64,000 nt of DNA, from contig JBCBHO010000001.1 of assembly GCA_038525525.1 (NCBI GenBank), positions 992,001 to 1,056,000 of the forward strand, written 5' to 3'. The notes below the pieces were generated by a model. That model saw only the letters and a program-made list of their open reading frames with translations. It had not been told where the DNA came from and searched no databases. Source of the stretch: Shimia_B sp038525525 (GTDB taxonomy: Bacteria > Pseudomonadota > Alphaproteobacteria > Rhodobacterales > Rhodobacteraceae). Below, in pieces: positions 16,848 to 24,877 of the stretch (the stretch's first letter is position 1; each line of letters opens with the position of its first letter). A program made the position numbers and the translations under genes.

Positions 16848-17735
16848 TTGAATAAACAGCTTTTGTTTGCGATTCATTGCGTAACAAGAGCCGACGACCT
16901 GAGCGAGGCGGAGCATATGGGCTTTCCAGGCACCTGGATGACAGAGAGCGAAAGCGTGGTGTACCGCGTGGTGCCCAAATGCGCCTGCTCGACCATCGGC
17001 CAGATCATGTTCTATTCAGATCACGGGACATTCTTCGACGGTGATATCCACGATGCCACCGCGGGCCTTCACAAATGGGCCATCGAGAAGAGCCAGCCGC
17101 TCATCACCGCCAATGTCGAGGGGCACAAGAGCTACGCCTTCACCTGCGTGCGCAATCCATATACCCGTATCCTGAGCTCGTTCTTCGACAAGATCTGCGG
17201 CATCCAGAGGAACGGCAAGCGCTACCGGGGCAACCTCGTGCCGCTACTCATCCAGAAATACGGGATCGAGGTGGGCGCGCCGGAGGACGATTTCGAGTTC
17301 GACCAGATCAAGAGTTTCCGCCGCTTCCTGCTCTTCGCGCGCGACACGATCCGCTGGCGGCGTCCCATGGAGCCCGACATCCACTGGTCGGCCATGTCCG
17401 GCCATATCTCGACCTTCATCGTCAATGGCGGACGCTACGACAAGATCTTCTGGACGGAGCAGTTCAACGACGGGATGCAGGACGTCCTGAAATCGATCAA
17501 GACGCCGAAAAAGATCAAGCTCAAGGACGTGCCGCGCTTCAACGAGAGCGAGGGCCACGGCCCCAGGCGCACCTTCCCGGTGGAAGACTACTTCGATGAT
17601 CTGTCCATGCATCTCGTCTACGAGATCTACAAAAAGGACTTCGAGCTCTTCCGCTACGATTTCGAGAACCCGGCCAACAAGATGCCCACGGGCGAGATCG
17701 ATCTCGACGAGGTGCATGCCAAGCTGGGCGATTAG
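16848..17735 (+). CDS. Sulfotransferase family protein (type 2-like)
   Basis: A 295-residue protein with the two PAPS-binding signatures of carbohydrate sulfotransferases: VVPKCACSTIGQ (Cys45 region, 5' phosphosulfate loop) and FTCVRNPYTRILSSFFDKI (3' phosphate loop). It would transfer sulfate from PAPS to a sugar hydroxyl. The start is unclear: TTG at 16848 follows AAGG by about 15 bases; the first ATG in frame (16917, MGFPGTW) would shorten the protein by 23 residues but keep both motifs. Divergent from the GT14 glycosyltransferase gene, so the two may build and sulfate the same polysaccharide; this pairing is inference. Confidence 0.82.
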   Translation: MNKQLLFAIHCVTRADDLSEAEHMGFPGTWMTESESVVYRVVPKCACSTIGQIMFYSDHGTFFDGDIHDATAGLHKWAIEKSQPLITANVEGHKSYAFTCVRNPYTRILSSFFDKICGIQRNGKRYRGNLVPLLIQKYGIEVGAPEDDFEFDQIKSFRRFLLFARDTIRWRRPMEPDIHWSAMSGHISTFIVNGGRYDKIFWTEQFNDGMQDVLKSIKTPKKIKLKDVPRFNESEGHGPRRTFPVEDYFDDLSMHLVYEIYKKDFELFRYDFENPANKMPTGEIDLDEVHAKLGD

Positions 17736-17805
17736 GCCCCCTGCCCCGTGTCCGCTTGCGGCTCGTGTAACAGCAGCATGACGTCTTCATGACATTCGCG
17801 GCGGC

Positions 17806-17819
17806 CTGATCTGGATCAA
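17806..17819. promoter_or_regulatory. FNR/FnrL-like box upstream of the pstB-like gene
   Basis: The site reads CTGATCTGGATCAA, matching the FNR consensus TTGAT-N4-ATCAA at 9 of 10 defined positions. It lies 56-69 bases before the start of the ABC ATPase gene, a suitable distance for control. Binding is inferred only from the match. Confidence 0.45.
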
Positions 17820-17841
17820 AGCCGCCCCTGGCCTCTGGCGC

Positions 17842-17855
17842 TGATCTTCGGATCA
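17842..17855. promoter_or_regulatory. Second palindrome between the FNR-like box and the pstB-like gene
   Basis: TGATC-TTCG-GATCA is a perfect 5-base inverted repeat. Its half-sites share the TGATC core of the box at 17806-17819. It ends 19 bases before the start codon and just ahead of the AAAGGAGG ribosome binding site, so it could be a repressor site or an mRNA hairpin near the start. Confidence 0.4.
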
Positions 17856-17874
17856 CCGCAAAGGAGGCCCGATC

Positions 17875-18693
17875 ATGTTCGACGACACTGCCCGCGACCA
17901 CGAGACCACGTCCCTCGCCCCGGGGTCCAATCGCCCGCCGCTCATGAGCGTGCGGGGCCTGTCGCTCTGGTACGGAGAAAAGCAGGCGCTGAGGGATGTG
18001 AGCTTCGATCTCATGCCCGAGGAGGTCCTTGCCTTCATCGGCCCGTCGGGCTGCGGCAAGTCCACGGCGCTCAAGGCGCTCAACCGCATGCATGACGGCA
18101 TCCGCGGCATTCACATGGAGGGCCGCATCAGCTTTGCAGGCGGCGATATCTTCGGAGCCCACATCGACCCGCCCGCCTATCGCCGGAATTTCGGTTGGGT
18201 CGCGCAAAAGCCCAATCCCTTCCCCGCCTCGGTCTACGAGAACGTGGCCTACCCCGCCCGCATCCACGGCCTCACGCGCTCCCGGGCGGAGCTCGACGTC
18301 CATGTCGAGGCCTGCCTCACGCGCGCGCACCTGTGGAACGAGGTCAAGGACAGCCTGCACAAAGCCTCCGGGCTCTCGCTCTCCGGGGGGCAGCAGCAGC
18401 GGCTCTGCATCGCGCGCGCGCTCTCCACCAAGCCTCGCGTGCTCCTGATGGACGAGCCCACGGGCTCCATCGATCCCATCGCCACCCAGGCGATCGAGGA
18501 CCTGATGATCGACCTCGGGCGCGATCACTCCGTGGTCGTCATCACCCATTCGATGATGCAGGCTCGACGCGTGGCCGACCGCGTGGCCTATTTCCACCTG
18601 GGCGAGTTGCGCGAGCTTGCCCCCACCGAGCAAATATTCACTGGCGCGCGCGATCCCGACGCCGCCGCCTTCATCGCCGGCCGCTTTGGCTAG
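17875..18693 (+). CDS. PstB-like phosphate ABC transporter ATPase (orphan)
   Basis: A 272-residue ATPase closest in motifs to PstB of the phosphate transporter. Walker A GPSGCGKST, the PstB-characteristic Q-loop region VAQKPNPFPASVYENVAYP, signature LSGGQQQRLCIARAL, Walker B VLLMDEPTGSIDP and the switch VVVITHSM are all present. Normal PstB reads TSALDP after DEP; here it is TGSIDP. The length is normal apart from an about 20-residue N-terminal tail. None of pstS, pstC, pstA or phoU is nearby, so its membrane partner is unknown, and it could serve another anion. A strong ribosome binding site (AAAGGAGG) and two palindromes precede it. Confidence 0.82.
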   Translation: MFDDTARDHETTSLAPGSNRPPLMSVRGLSLWYGEKQALRDVSFDLMPEEVLAFIGPSGCGKSTALKALNRMHDGIRGIHMEGRISFAGGDIFGAHIDPPAYRRNFGWVAQKPNPFPASVYENVAYPARIHGLTRSRAELDVHVEACLTRAHLWNEVKDSLHKASGLSLSGGQQQRLCIARALSTKPRVLLMDEPTGSIDPIATQAIEDLMIDLGRDHSVVVITHSMMQARRVADRVAYFHLGELRELAPTEQIFTGARDPDAAAFIAGRFG

Positions 18694-18857
18694 GGCGCTT
18701 GCGGATTCGGGTGGGCGGGTCGAATTTCGAAGCGCAGCGGAGAAAGAGGTCCGTCCCGCACGGATCCCGCCGACTGTCGCGCATGTCCCAGTCTGCCCCT
18801 GCTTGTCGTGCCTTGCCCGCCATTCTATCAAGGGCGCTGCTCACGAAAGGCGCGGCC

Positions 18858-19571
18858 ATGATCGTCCTCCTCCTCGGCTCCGGGCCGAGCGCCCTCTCCG
18901 CCCGGGCCTGGCCTCGTTCCCCCTGGGACAGGGTTGTCGCGATCAACAATGCATGGCGCGTGCGCACGGATTGGGATGACCTCGTGTTCCCGCGGGACTT
19001 CCCCGAGGACAGAAAGCCCGCCCAGCCAACGGGCCGCCTGATCGACGAGGCAGCCTTCGTTCCCGCCCAGAACGCCCATGGAGGCTTTCTGTTCGGCGGG
19101 GCCACCATGGCCTTCACCGCCACCTACTGGGCGCTTCACGCCTTACGGCCGCGGGTCATCGCCGTGCTGGGCTGCGACATGGTCTATCCCGCCACCGGTC
19201 AGACCCATTTCTACGGGCAGGGCCGCCCTGACCCCTTGCGCCGCGACGCCTCGCTGAGGTCGCTCGAGGCCAAGTCGGCCCGCGCACAGTGGCACGCCGC
19301 GCGGCAGGGCTGCCGCCTTCTCAACCTGAGTTCGGGCCCGTCTCGCCTCACATACCCGCGCGCCACGCCCGGGGACCTCGACGCCGTCCCGGTCCTCGAT
19401 GCTTCACCCGCCGCGCAGGCCGAGGCCGCGGAGGCGGCGCTCGGCTACGAGACACCCACCGGGTTCTTTGATCACATCACGCCGGATCTGGACGCGCTCG
19501 ACGCCATCGATGCCCTCTGGCTCCGCACGGTTGGGCACGCCGTCGACCGCCCCGCGGCGCGGTCGGCCTGA
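18858..19571 (+). CDS. Hypothetical protein with GSGPS nucleotide-binding-like start
   Basis: A 237-residue protein without signal peptide or membrane helices. It starts MIVLLLGSGPSALSARAW, followed by VVAINNAWRV, and later AVLGCDMVYPATGQTHFYG and GRPDPLRRDASL. The order G-x-GPS, then a conserved Asn, then a GCDM-Y block, recalls DUF115-like and GT42-like transferases that bind a nucleotide sugar, but the resemblance is weak and from memory only. It lies 164 bases after the pstB-like gene on the same strand and near a glycosyltransferase and sulfotransferase, which fits a role with glycans. Start ATG at 18858 is the only good one for this N-terminus. Confidence 0.6.
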   Translation: MIVLLLGSGPSALSARAWPRSPWDRVVAINNAWRVRTDWDDLVFPRDFPEDRKPAQPTGRLIDEAAFVPAQNAHGGFLFGGATMAFTATYWALHALRPRVIAVLGCDMVYPATGQTHFYGQGRPDPLRRDASLRSLEAKSARAQWHAARQGCRLLNLSSGPSRLTYPRATPGDLDAVPVLDASPAAQAEAAEAALGYETPTGFFDHITPDLDALDAIDALWLRTVGHAVDRPAARSA

Positions 19572-19611
19572 GCGGAGACCGCGACGGCCCGCGGGGCCGC
19601 CATGGCGCGTG

Positions 19612-20601
19612 TCAGATCCCGTGGGCGACGAAGAGCTGGCGCAGGTCGGCCTCTGGGCGGGGGCCCATATGGCTGATAACCTCGGCGGCGGCCACGCAGC
19701 CCATGCGCCCCGCCGCGGCGAGCGACTGGCCCGTCACGAGACCGTTGAGAAAGCCCGCCGCGAACTGATCGCCCGCGCCGGTGGCATCCACCGGCGTCAC
19801 TGTCTTCACCGGCACATCCACGCGCTCCGCGCCCCGCTGGATCGCCACGCCACGCCCGGACCGCGTGCAAACCACGAGCTCGCAATCGGCCGCGGCGGCC
19901 GCGATGGCCGCATCCACGTCAGTCACCTCGTAGAGCGACAAGAGCTCCGCCTCGTTGCCGATGACGTAGTCGAGCGCGCCCGCCACGAGGGTCCGGAAAT
20001 CCGCGCGGTGACGCTCGACGCAGAACGGATCCGAGAGCGTGATGCCGGCCTTGCCCCCGGCCCCGCGGGTCCGCTCGGCCGCCGCGTAGAACGCGGCCTT
20101 CCCGGGATCCTTGTCGAAGAGGTAGCCCTCGAAGAAGAGGTAGGCGCAGTCCGCGAAGACGCCGTCGGGCAAGTGCTCGGGTCCCACCTCTGCTGAGATC
20201 CCGAGATAGGTATTCATGGAGCGCTCGCCGTCCGGCGACACGAAGATCATCGAATGCGAGGTGGGCAGCCCCGCGCCCGCAACCGGCGCATTGGGGAAAT
20301 CCGTGCCCTGCTCGGCCATGGCGGCGGCGTAGGTCCGGCCTAGGCTGTCATCGGCCACGCGGCCCACGAAGGCGGTCTTCAACCCCAGCGATCCGAGCCC
20401 CGCTATGGTGTTGGCCACCGAGCCGCCAGGCGTCTCGGTGCGCTCGCCCATGGCGGCATAAAGCACCTGCGCCCGCGCCTGCTCGACGAGCTGCATGATC
20501 CCTTTCTCGATGCCCATGTGATCGAGGAAGGCGTCGGAGGCCGGGGCGATCACGTCGGAGACGGCATTGCCCATCCCCACCACATCATAGGTCTTCGTCA
20601 C
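19612..20601 (-). CDS. PfkB family carbohydrate kinase (adenosine kinase-like)
   Basis: A 329-residue kinase of the ribokinase/PfkB family. The N-terminus YDVVGMGNAVSDVIAP, the substrate motif PGGSVANTIAGLGSLG, and the C-terminal signature TPVDATGAGDQFAAGFLNGL with the catalytic Asp and anion hole GAGD are present. The whole pattern is that of proteins commonly annotated as adenosine kinase in alphaproteobacteria; specificity for another nucleoside or sugar is possible. The start is GTG overlapping the nth stop in GTGA, so it is translationally coupled to nth. Confidence 0.85.
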   Translation of the reverse strand: MTKTYDVVGMGNAVSDVIAPASDAFLDHMGIEKGIMQLVEQARAQVLYAAMGERTETPGGSVANTIAGLGSLGLKTAFVGRVADDSLGRTYAAAMAEQGTDFPNAPVAGAGLPTSHSMIFVSPDGERSMNTYLGISAEVGPEHLPDGVFADCAYLFFEGYLFDKDPGKAAFYAAAERTRGAGGKAGITLSDPFCVERHRADFRTLVAGALDYVIGNEAELLSLYEVTDVDAAIAAAAADCELVVCTRSGRGVAIQRGAERVDVPVKTVTPVDATGAGDQFAAGFLNGLVTGQSLAAAGRMGCVAAAEVISHMGPRPEADLRQLFVAHGI

Positions 20602-21251
20602 GCACAGCTCTCCTTGCAGCCCACCAGATCCGAGATCACGCAATCCTCGCAGCGAGGCTTGCGCGCGGTGCAGATATACCGGCCATGGAGGATAAGCCAG
20701 TGGTGGGCGTGGCGCTGGAAGTCGACCGGAACGTTGTCTTCGATGGCGCGCTCCACGGCCACGACATCCTTGCCCGGCGCGATGCCCGTGCGATTGCTCA
20801 CGCGGAAGATATGGGTGTCCACCGCCTGCGCGGGATGGCCCCACCACATGTTGAGCACCACATTCGCGGTCTTGCGCCCCACGCCGGGCAGGCTTTCGAG
20901 CGCGGCGCGGCTGTTGGGGACCTCGCCGCCATACTCCTCCACGAGGATCCGGGAGAGCTTGATGACGTTCTTGGCCTTGTTGCGGAAAAGCCCGATCGTC
21001 TTGATGTGCTCGATGACGCCCTCCTCGCCCAGCGCGAGCATCTTTTCAGGCGTGTCGGCGACCTTGAAGAGCGTTGCGGTGGCCTTGTTGACGCCCTTGT
21101 CGGTGGCCTGCGCCGAAAGCGCGACGGCCACGACGAGCGTGAAGGCGTTCACGTGGTCGAGCTCGCCGCGCGGCTCGGGCTCGGCGGCCGCGAAGCGCGC
21201 AAAGATCGCGCGCATGACGGGATAGCTCAGTTGTTTTGCGGGCTTGGCCAT
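20598..21251 (-). CDS. nth: Endonuclease III
   Basis: A 217-residue DNA glycosylase and AP lyase removing oxidised pyrimidines. The helix-hairpin-helix LESLPGVGRKTANVVLN contains the catalytic Lys, VDTHIFRVSNR carries the catalytic Asp (VDTH), and the C-terminal C-x6-C-x2-C-x5-C cluster (CTARKPRCEDC then CKE) binds a 4Fe-4S cluster. Length is standard. It is the upstream member of a two-gene set with the PfkB kinase; the functional link between them is not obvious. Confidence 0.96.
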   Translation of the reverse strand: MAKPAKQLSYPVMRAIFARFAAAEPEPRGELDHVNAFTLVVAVALSAQATDKGVNKATATLFKVADTPEKMLALGEEGVIEHIKTIGLFRNKAKNVIKLSRILVEEYGGEVPNSRAALESLPGVGRKTANVVLNMWWGHPAQAVDTHIFRVSNRTGIAPGKDVVAVERAIEDNVPVDFQRHAHHWLILHGRYICTARKPRCEDCVISDLVGCKESCA

Positions 21252-21290
21252 GGCCGTGTCACCTAGCGCGCCGGTGCGAGGCGCGCCAGA

Positions 21291-22043
21291 TCAGAAGGCG
21301 AAGCTTCGGATCACCTGCACGGAAAGGCCGAAGGCATCCTCTTCCTCGACGATGGGGCTGTCGGCGGCATCGCCGACGAACCGGTCCCACGTGGCCGTGC
21401 CGCGCAGGGCCCAGTCGGAATTGAAATCGTAGGTGATCGCGGCCTCGATGCCCGCGCTCACAAGCCCGCTGTCGGGCTCGAACTCGGTGAAGGCGGAAGC
21501 TGCTTCTTCCGCCGCCGTCACGCCAAAGTAGGTCTGCGCGTAGTCCTCCGAGCCCCAGAGCGCCCGGGGGCCCACCGTGAGGGTCACGTCATTGGCCGGG
21601 CGCAGGATCGCGTCCGCGCCCACTTCCGCCACGAGGCTTTCGTGGCCCACGACGCCGTAGCGAAGGTCCGCGAAGGCCTGGAACGCTTCCCCGCGGAAGC
21701 CCACACCGCCGCCGAGTTCCACGCTCAGATCGATGTCTTCCAGCCCCGTGAGTTCGGAATTATCGTCGGCGCTGCGCTCCCCGATGAAGCGGAAAGACCC
21801 GCGCGGGAAGAAGCCGAAGGTCTCCACATTCGGGTCCTGATTGCCGAATTCCAGCGTGCCGAGCCGCAGGTATTGCGGGCTGAAGGAGCCCGTGGGCCCC
21901 ACGCTGTAATCCTCGGAACCGAAGTAATCCTGCTGCACTTGTGCGCCGACACCGAGGGAAAAGGCGAGCGACGTCTCGGCCTGCGCACTCGCAGCGCAGA
22001 GGGCTCCGGCCCCCATGGCAAAGAGAAACGTCTTGGCAGTCAT
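21291..22043 (-). CDS. MipA/OmpV family outer membrane protein
   Basis: A 250-residue predicted beta-barrel. It has a Sec signal peptide (cleavage near ASAQAETS, residue 19) and the family's early LGVGAQVQQDYFGSEDYSVGP and FSPQYLRLGTLEF motifs. Alternating hydrophobic residues and a final aromatic residue (SFAF end) are typical of outer membrane barrels. The start at 22043 begins the signal peptide; the frame stays open upstream but lacks a signal-peptide-like end there. MipA proteins are thought to scaffold peptidoglycan enzymes; OmpV members are porins. Role here is uncertain. The nth stop-to-start gap is 39 bases. Confidence 0.85.
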   Translation of the reverse strand: MTAKTFLFAMGAGALCAASAQAETSLAFSLGVGAQVQQDYFGSEDYSVGPTGSFSPQYLRLGTLEFGNQDPNVETFGFFPRGSFRFIGERSADDNSELTGLEDIDLSVELGGGVGFRGEAFQAFADLRYGVVGHESLVAEVGADAILRPANDVTLTVGPRALWGSEDYAQTYFGVTAAEEAASAFTEFEPDSGLVSAGIEAAITYDFNSDWALRGTATWDRFVGDAADSPIVEEEDAFGLSVQVIRSFAF

Positions 22044-22342
22044 TCGCGGCGCTCCTGCTCGGCGTAAGGAAACCCATACATAGGTTCTTGCCAAAGAAAA
22101 CCACATCTTATGCACGTTCTCGTGCTTTGCCGCCCACTGAGGCTCCAAGGACATGATCCCATCGAAAATGCGGCGCTCTTCCGCCGAGGCGGATGCCGCG
22201 CCGCGGCGCTTGGCCCTTCCGCGGGGGCCGGAGTACTCCCAAGGGGCTCGCGCGCCTCATTGTGTGGCCCCACTCCGCCCCCACGCCGTTTCGTCAAGAA
22301 TCGGGTCGCGGGCGCGCTGCGCAGGTCTTAGCGTCCAAGGCC

Positions 22343-23218
22343 ATGACAGATGCGAGCCCCATCATGGACCACAGCTATCACTACCACATCATCGGTCGCG
22401 CAATCTCGGCCATCGATGCTGCCGATGCCCCGATCACGCTCGAGGCGCTGGCCCGCGAGGCCGGGCTCTCGCCCGAGCACTTCCAGCGCACGTTCACCGC
22501 CTGGGCCGGCGTTTCGCCCAAGCGCTTCCAGCAATACCTGACGCTAGGCCACGCCAAATCGCTCCTGAAAGAGCGGTTCACCACGCTTGAGACGGCCCAT
22601 GCCGTGGGGCTCTCGGGGACGTCACGGCTCCACGATCTCTTTCTGCGCTGGGAGGCGATGAGCCCCGGCGACTTCGCCCGCGGCGGCGCCGCGCAGGTCA
22701 TTTCCTACGGCTGGTTCGACACGCCCTTCGGCGACGCTCTGGCCATGGGGACGGAGCGCGGCCTTTGCGGTCTCGCCTTCGCGGAGGAATGCGGGCGCAC
22801 GGAGGCCATGGCCGACATGCGGAGCCGCTGGCCCGAGGCGCGCTACGTGGAAGCGCCGGAGGTTCTCGCGGCCGACATCGCCGCGGCCTTCGGGACGGGC
22901 GCCGCCGGCGCCGGGCGCGAGGCACGTCTTCTCCTCGTGGGGCGCCCGCTTCAGATCAAGGTTTGGGAGGCGCTCATGCGCATCCCCTCCGGACAGGTCA
23001 CGACCTACAGCGAGATCGCGCAGGCCGTGGGCGCGCCCAAGGCCACCCGCGCCGTGGGCACCGCCGTGGGGCGCAATCCGATCAGCTACCTCATCCCCTG
23101 CCACCGGGCGCTGCGCAAATCCGGCGGGCTGGGCGGATATCATTGGGGACTGCCGGTGAAGCGCACGATTCTCGCCTACGAGGCGGCAAGGTCCGAGGCG
23201 CGGGAAACCGCCGCCTGA
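22343..23218 (+). CDS. Ada-like AraC/methylated-DNA cysteine methyltransferase fusion
   Basis: A 291-residue fusion. Residues 5-100 form an AraC-type helix-turn-helix domain (ITLEALAREAGLSPEHFQRTF, then GVSPKRFQQY). The second half is an O6-alkylguanine-DNA alkyltransferase: IPSGQVTTYSEIAQAVGAP, RAVGTAVGRNP and the acceptor Cys253 in LIPCHRAL. The N-terminal zinc-binding methylphosphotriester domain of true Ada is missing, so it cannot sense alkylated phosphates in the usual way. It likely repairs O6-methylguanine and may autoregulate. The start has no strong ribosome binding site; the ATG at 22343 begins the HTH domain closely. A second ATG at 22364 is possible. Confidence 0.88.
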   Translation: MTDASPIMDHSYHYHIIGRAISAIDAADAPITLEALAREAGLSPEHFQRTFTAWAGVSPKRFQQYLTLGHAKSLLKERFTTLETAHAVGLSGTSRLHDLFLRWEAMSPGDFARGGAAQVISYGWFDTPFGDALAMGTERGLCGLAFAEECGRTEAMADMRSRWPEARYVEAPEVLAADIAAAFGTGAAGAGREARLLLVGRPLQIKVWEALMRIPSGQVTTYSEIAQAVGAPKATRAVGTAVGRNPISYLIPCHRALRKSGGLGGYHWGLPVKRTILAYEAARSEARETAA

Positions 23219-23334
23219 TCGTGCTCCGACGGGCAAAGAGGAGCTTGTTATTGCATAACGCGGGCTCTCCTCCACATAACGGGGCGAGCCAGGCCCCGGC
23301 CTAGGCACGCATTTGTCCATCAAAGAGACCCTCC

Positions 23335-23988
23335 ATGCCAAAAGCACCCATGTTCATCGCCGCCCTTTCGCTCACAGCACTGGCGGCCTGCACAGACCCG
23401 GCCACCTTCGACCCCGCCGCCCCCGACCAGAACCGCACGCAGCAGGGCGCGCTCGCCGGCGCCGTGACCGGCGCCATCCTCGGCGCGGCGACCTCCGACA
23501 ACGAGGCGCGAGGCGCGATCATCGGGGCCGCCGTTGGCGCGGGCGCGGGCGCTGTCATCGGCCAGCAGGTGGACCGGCAGGAGGCCGCTCTCAGGCAGCA
23601 ACTCTCCGGTCAGGTCGTGGTGATCCGCCAGGGCAACCAGCTCATCGTGCGCATGCCCCAGGACATTCTCTTCGACAGCGGCAGCGCCACGCTGCGCCCG
23701 GACCTGCAGGGAGACATCCGCAGCCTCGCGGCCAACCTCCAGCGCTTCCCCGACAGCACCGTGACCGTCATCGGCCACACCGACAGCGACGGCACCGCCG
23801 AGTTCAACCAAAACCTCTCGGAGCGCCGCGCGGCCTCTGTGGCCGGTATCCTCCAGCAGAACGGCGTGGCGGGCTTCCGGATCAACTCGCTGGGTCGCGG
23901 CGAAAGCCAGCCCATCGCCGACAACCTCACGCCCGAGGGCAAGCGACAGAACCGCCGGGTCGATATCGTCATCAACCCGACCGCGTGA
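23335..23988 (+). CDS. OmpA family lipoprotein with glycine-zipper segment
   Basis: A 217-residue cell-envelope protein. The lipobox LAAC (Cys19) follows a short hydrophobic signal, so the mature protein is probably lipid-anchored. Residues 38-75 form a Gly/Ala-rich glycine zipper (LAGAVTGAILGAATSD and GAAVGAGAGAVIGQQ). The C-terminal domain from about 105 is OmpA/Pal-like: ILFDSGSATLRP, VIGHTDSDGTAEFNQNLSERRA and RINSLGRGE with the peptidoglycan-binding Asp and Arg. It would bridge outer membrane and peptidoglycan. It resembles the YiaD type. Single gene. Confidence 0.9.
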   Translation: MPKAPMFIAALSLTALAACTDPATFDPAAPDQNRTQQGALAGAVTGAILGAATSDNEARGAIIGAAVGAGAGAVIGQQVDRQEAALRQQLSGQVVVIRQGNQLIVRMPQDILFDSGSATLRPDLQGDIRSLAANLQRFPDSTVTVIGHTDSDGTAEFNQNLSERRAASVAGILQQNGVAGFRINSLGRGESQPIADNLTPEGKRQNRRVDIVINPTA

Positions 23989-24037
23989 ACTTGCACGCTC
24001 CGGCGCCGCGTCCGATACTCGGCGCCGGAGTGACGTC

Positions 24038-24805
24038 ATGCCTTTCGAAAAGATCCAGTCCGAGCGCCTGAGCGCCGCCGTTGTCACGCAGATCGAGCTC
24101 TTGATCCTGCGCGGCATCCTGCGGCCCGGAGAGCGGCTTCCGGCGGAGCGCGACCTCGCCGACAGGCTGGGGGTCTCTCGCCCTTCGCTCCGGGAGGCCA
24201 TCGCGAGCCTCGCGGAGGACGGGCTCGTGGAGAGCCGCGCGGGGGCCGGGGTCTTTGTCGCCGACGTCCTCACGCCCGCCTTCTCGCCCGCTCTCGTGCG
24301 CCTTTTCGAGCGCCACGACGAGGCTGTCTTCGACTACTTGTCCTTCCGCCGTGATCTCGAGGGGCTGGCTGCCGAACGCGCGGCTCGCCGGGCTTCAGAG
24401 ACGGACCTCGCCGTGATCGCGGAGGTCATGGACAAGATGGAAGTCGCGCACAAGAAGCGCAGCGGCGCGGACGAGGCGGCGCTCGATGCCGAGTTCCACC
24501 TCGCCATCATCGAGGCCTCGCACAACACCGTCATGCTGCACATGATGCGCTCCATGTTCGGGCTGCTCCGTGAAGGGGTGTTTTACAACCGGAAGATCAT
24601 GTTCGCCCAGCGCACCACGCGCACGAAGCTTCTCGCCCAGCACCGCGCCATCAACGCAGCGCTGCAGGAGCGTGACGCAGCCCGGGCGCGGAAGGCGGTG
24701 GAAGACCACCTCGCCTATGTCGAAAGCTGCCTGCGCGATCATCGGCTCGCGCTGCGCCACGAGACGATCGCGCGCCAGCGGCTCGAGCACGAAAAGACGC
24801 GCTGA
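24038..24805 (+). CDS. FadR subfamily GntR-type transcriptional regulator
   Basis: A 255-residue regulator. The winged-helix domain (residues 5-72) contains GERLPAERDLADRLGVSRPSLREAI, and the C-terminal FCD domain has metal-binding positions typical of the FadR/PdhR/LldR group: a D..H pair in AEFHLAIIEASHN, a His in LAQHRAI and a late DHL motif. No adjacent pathway operon lies on either side: upstream is an OmpA-like lipoprotein and downstream convergent ATP synthase genes, so the target and effector are unknown. Start at the ATG preceded by CGGAGTGACGTC. Confidence 0.88.
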   Translation: MPFEKIQSERLSAAVVTQIELLILRGILRPGERLPAERDLADRLGVSRPSLREAIASLAEDGLVESRAGAGVFVADVLTPAFSPALVRLFERHDEAVFDYLSFRRDLEGLAAERAARRASETDLAVIAEVMDKMEVAHKKRSGADEAALDAEFHLAIIEASHNTVMLHMMRSMFGLLREGVFYNRKIMFAQRTTRTKLLAQHRAINAALQERDAARARKAVEDHLAYVESCLRDHRLALRHETIARQRLEHEKTR

Positions 24806-24819
24806 CCCCCCCGCACAAA

Positions 24820-24858
24820 AGAAAGGCCCTCCCCCGCGGCGCGAGGAAGGGCCTCTTG
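24820..24858. terminator. Bidirectional terminator between the FadR-type gene and atpF
   Basis: AGGCCCT at 24824-24830 pairs with AGGGCCT at 24848-24854, around a 17-base GC-rich loop. AAAG precedes and CTT follows. It lies between two convergent genes and so can serve both. Confidence 0.7.
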
Positions 24859-24877
24859 CATTCATGATCGGCGCCGC

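Noticed and set aside
22230..22239. GGAGTACTCC palindrome before the Ada-like gene, partly like the 37.5 kb repeat
   Set aside because: Only ten bases are symmetrical and the flanks do not match the repeat modules well enough to call a copy.
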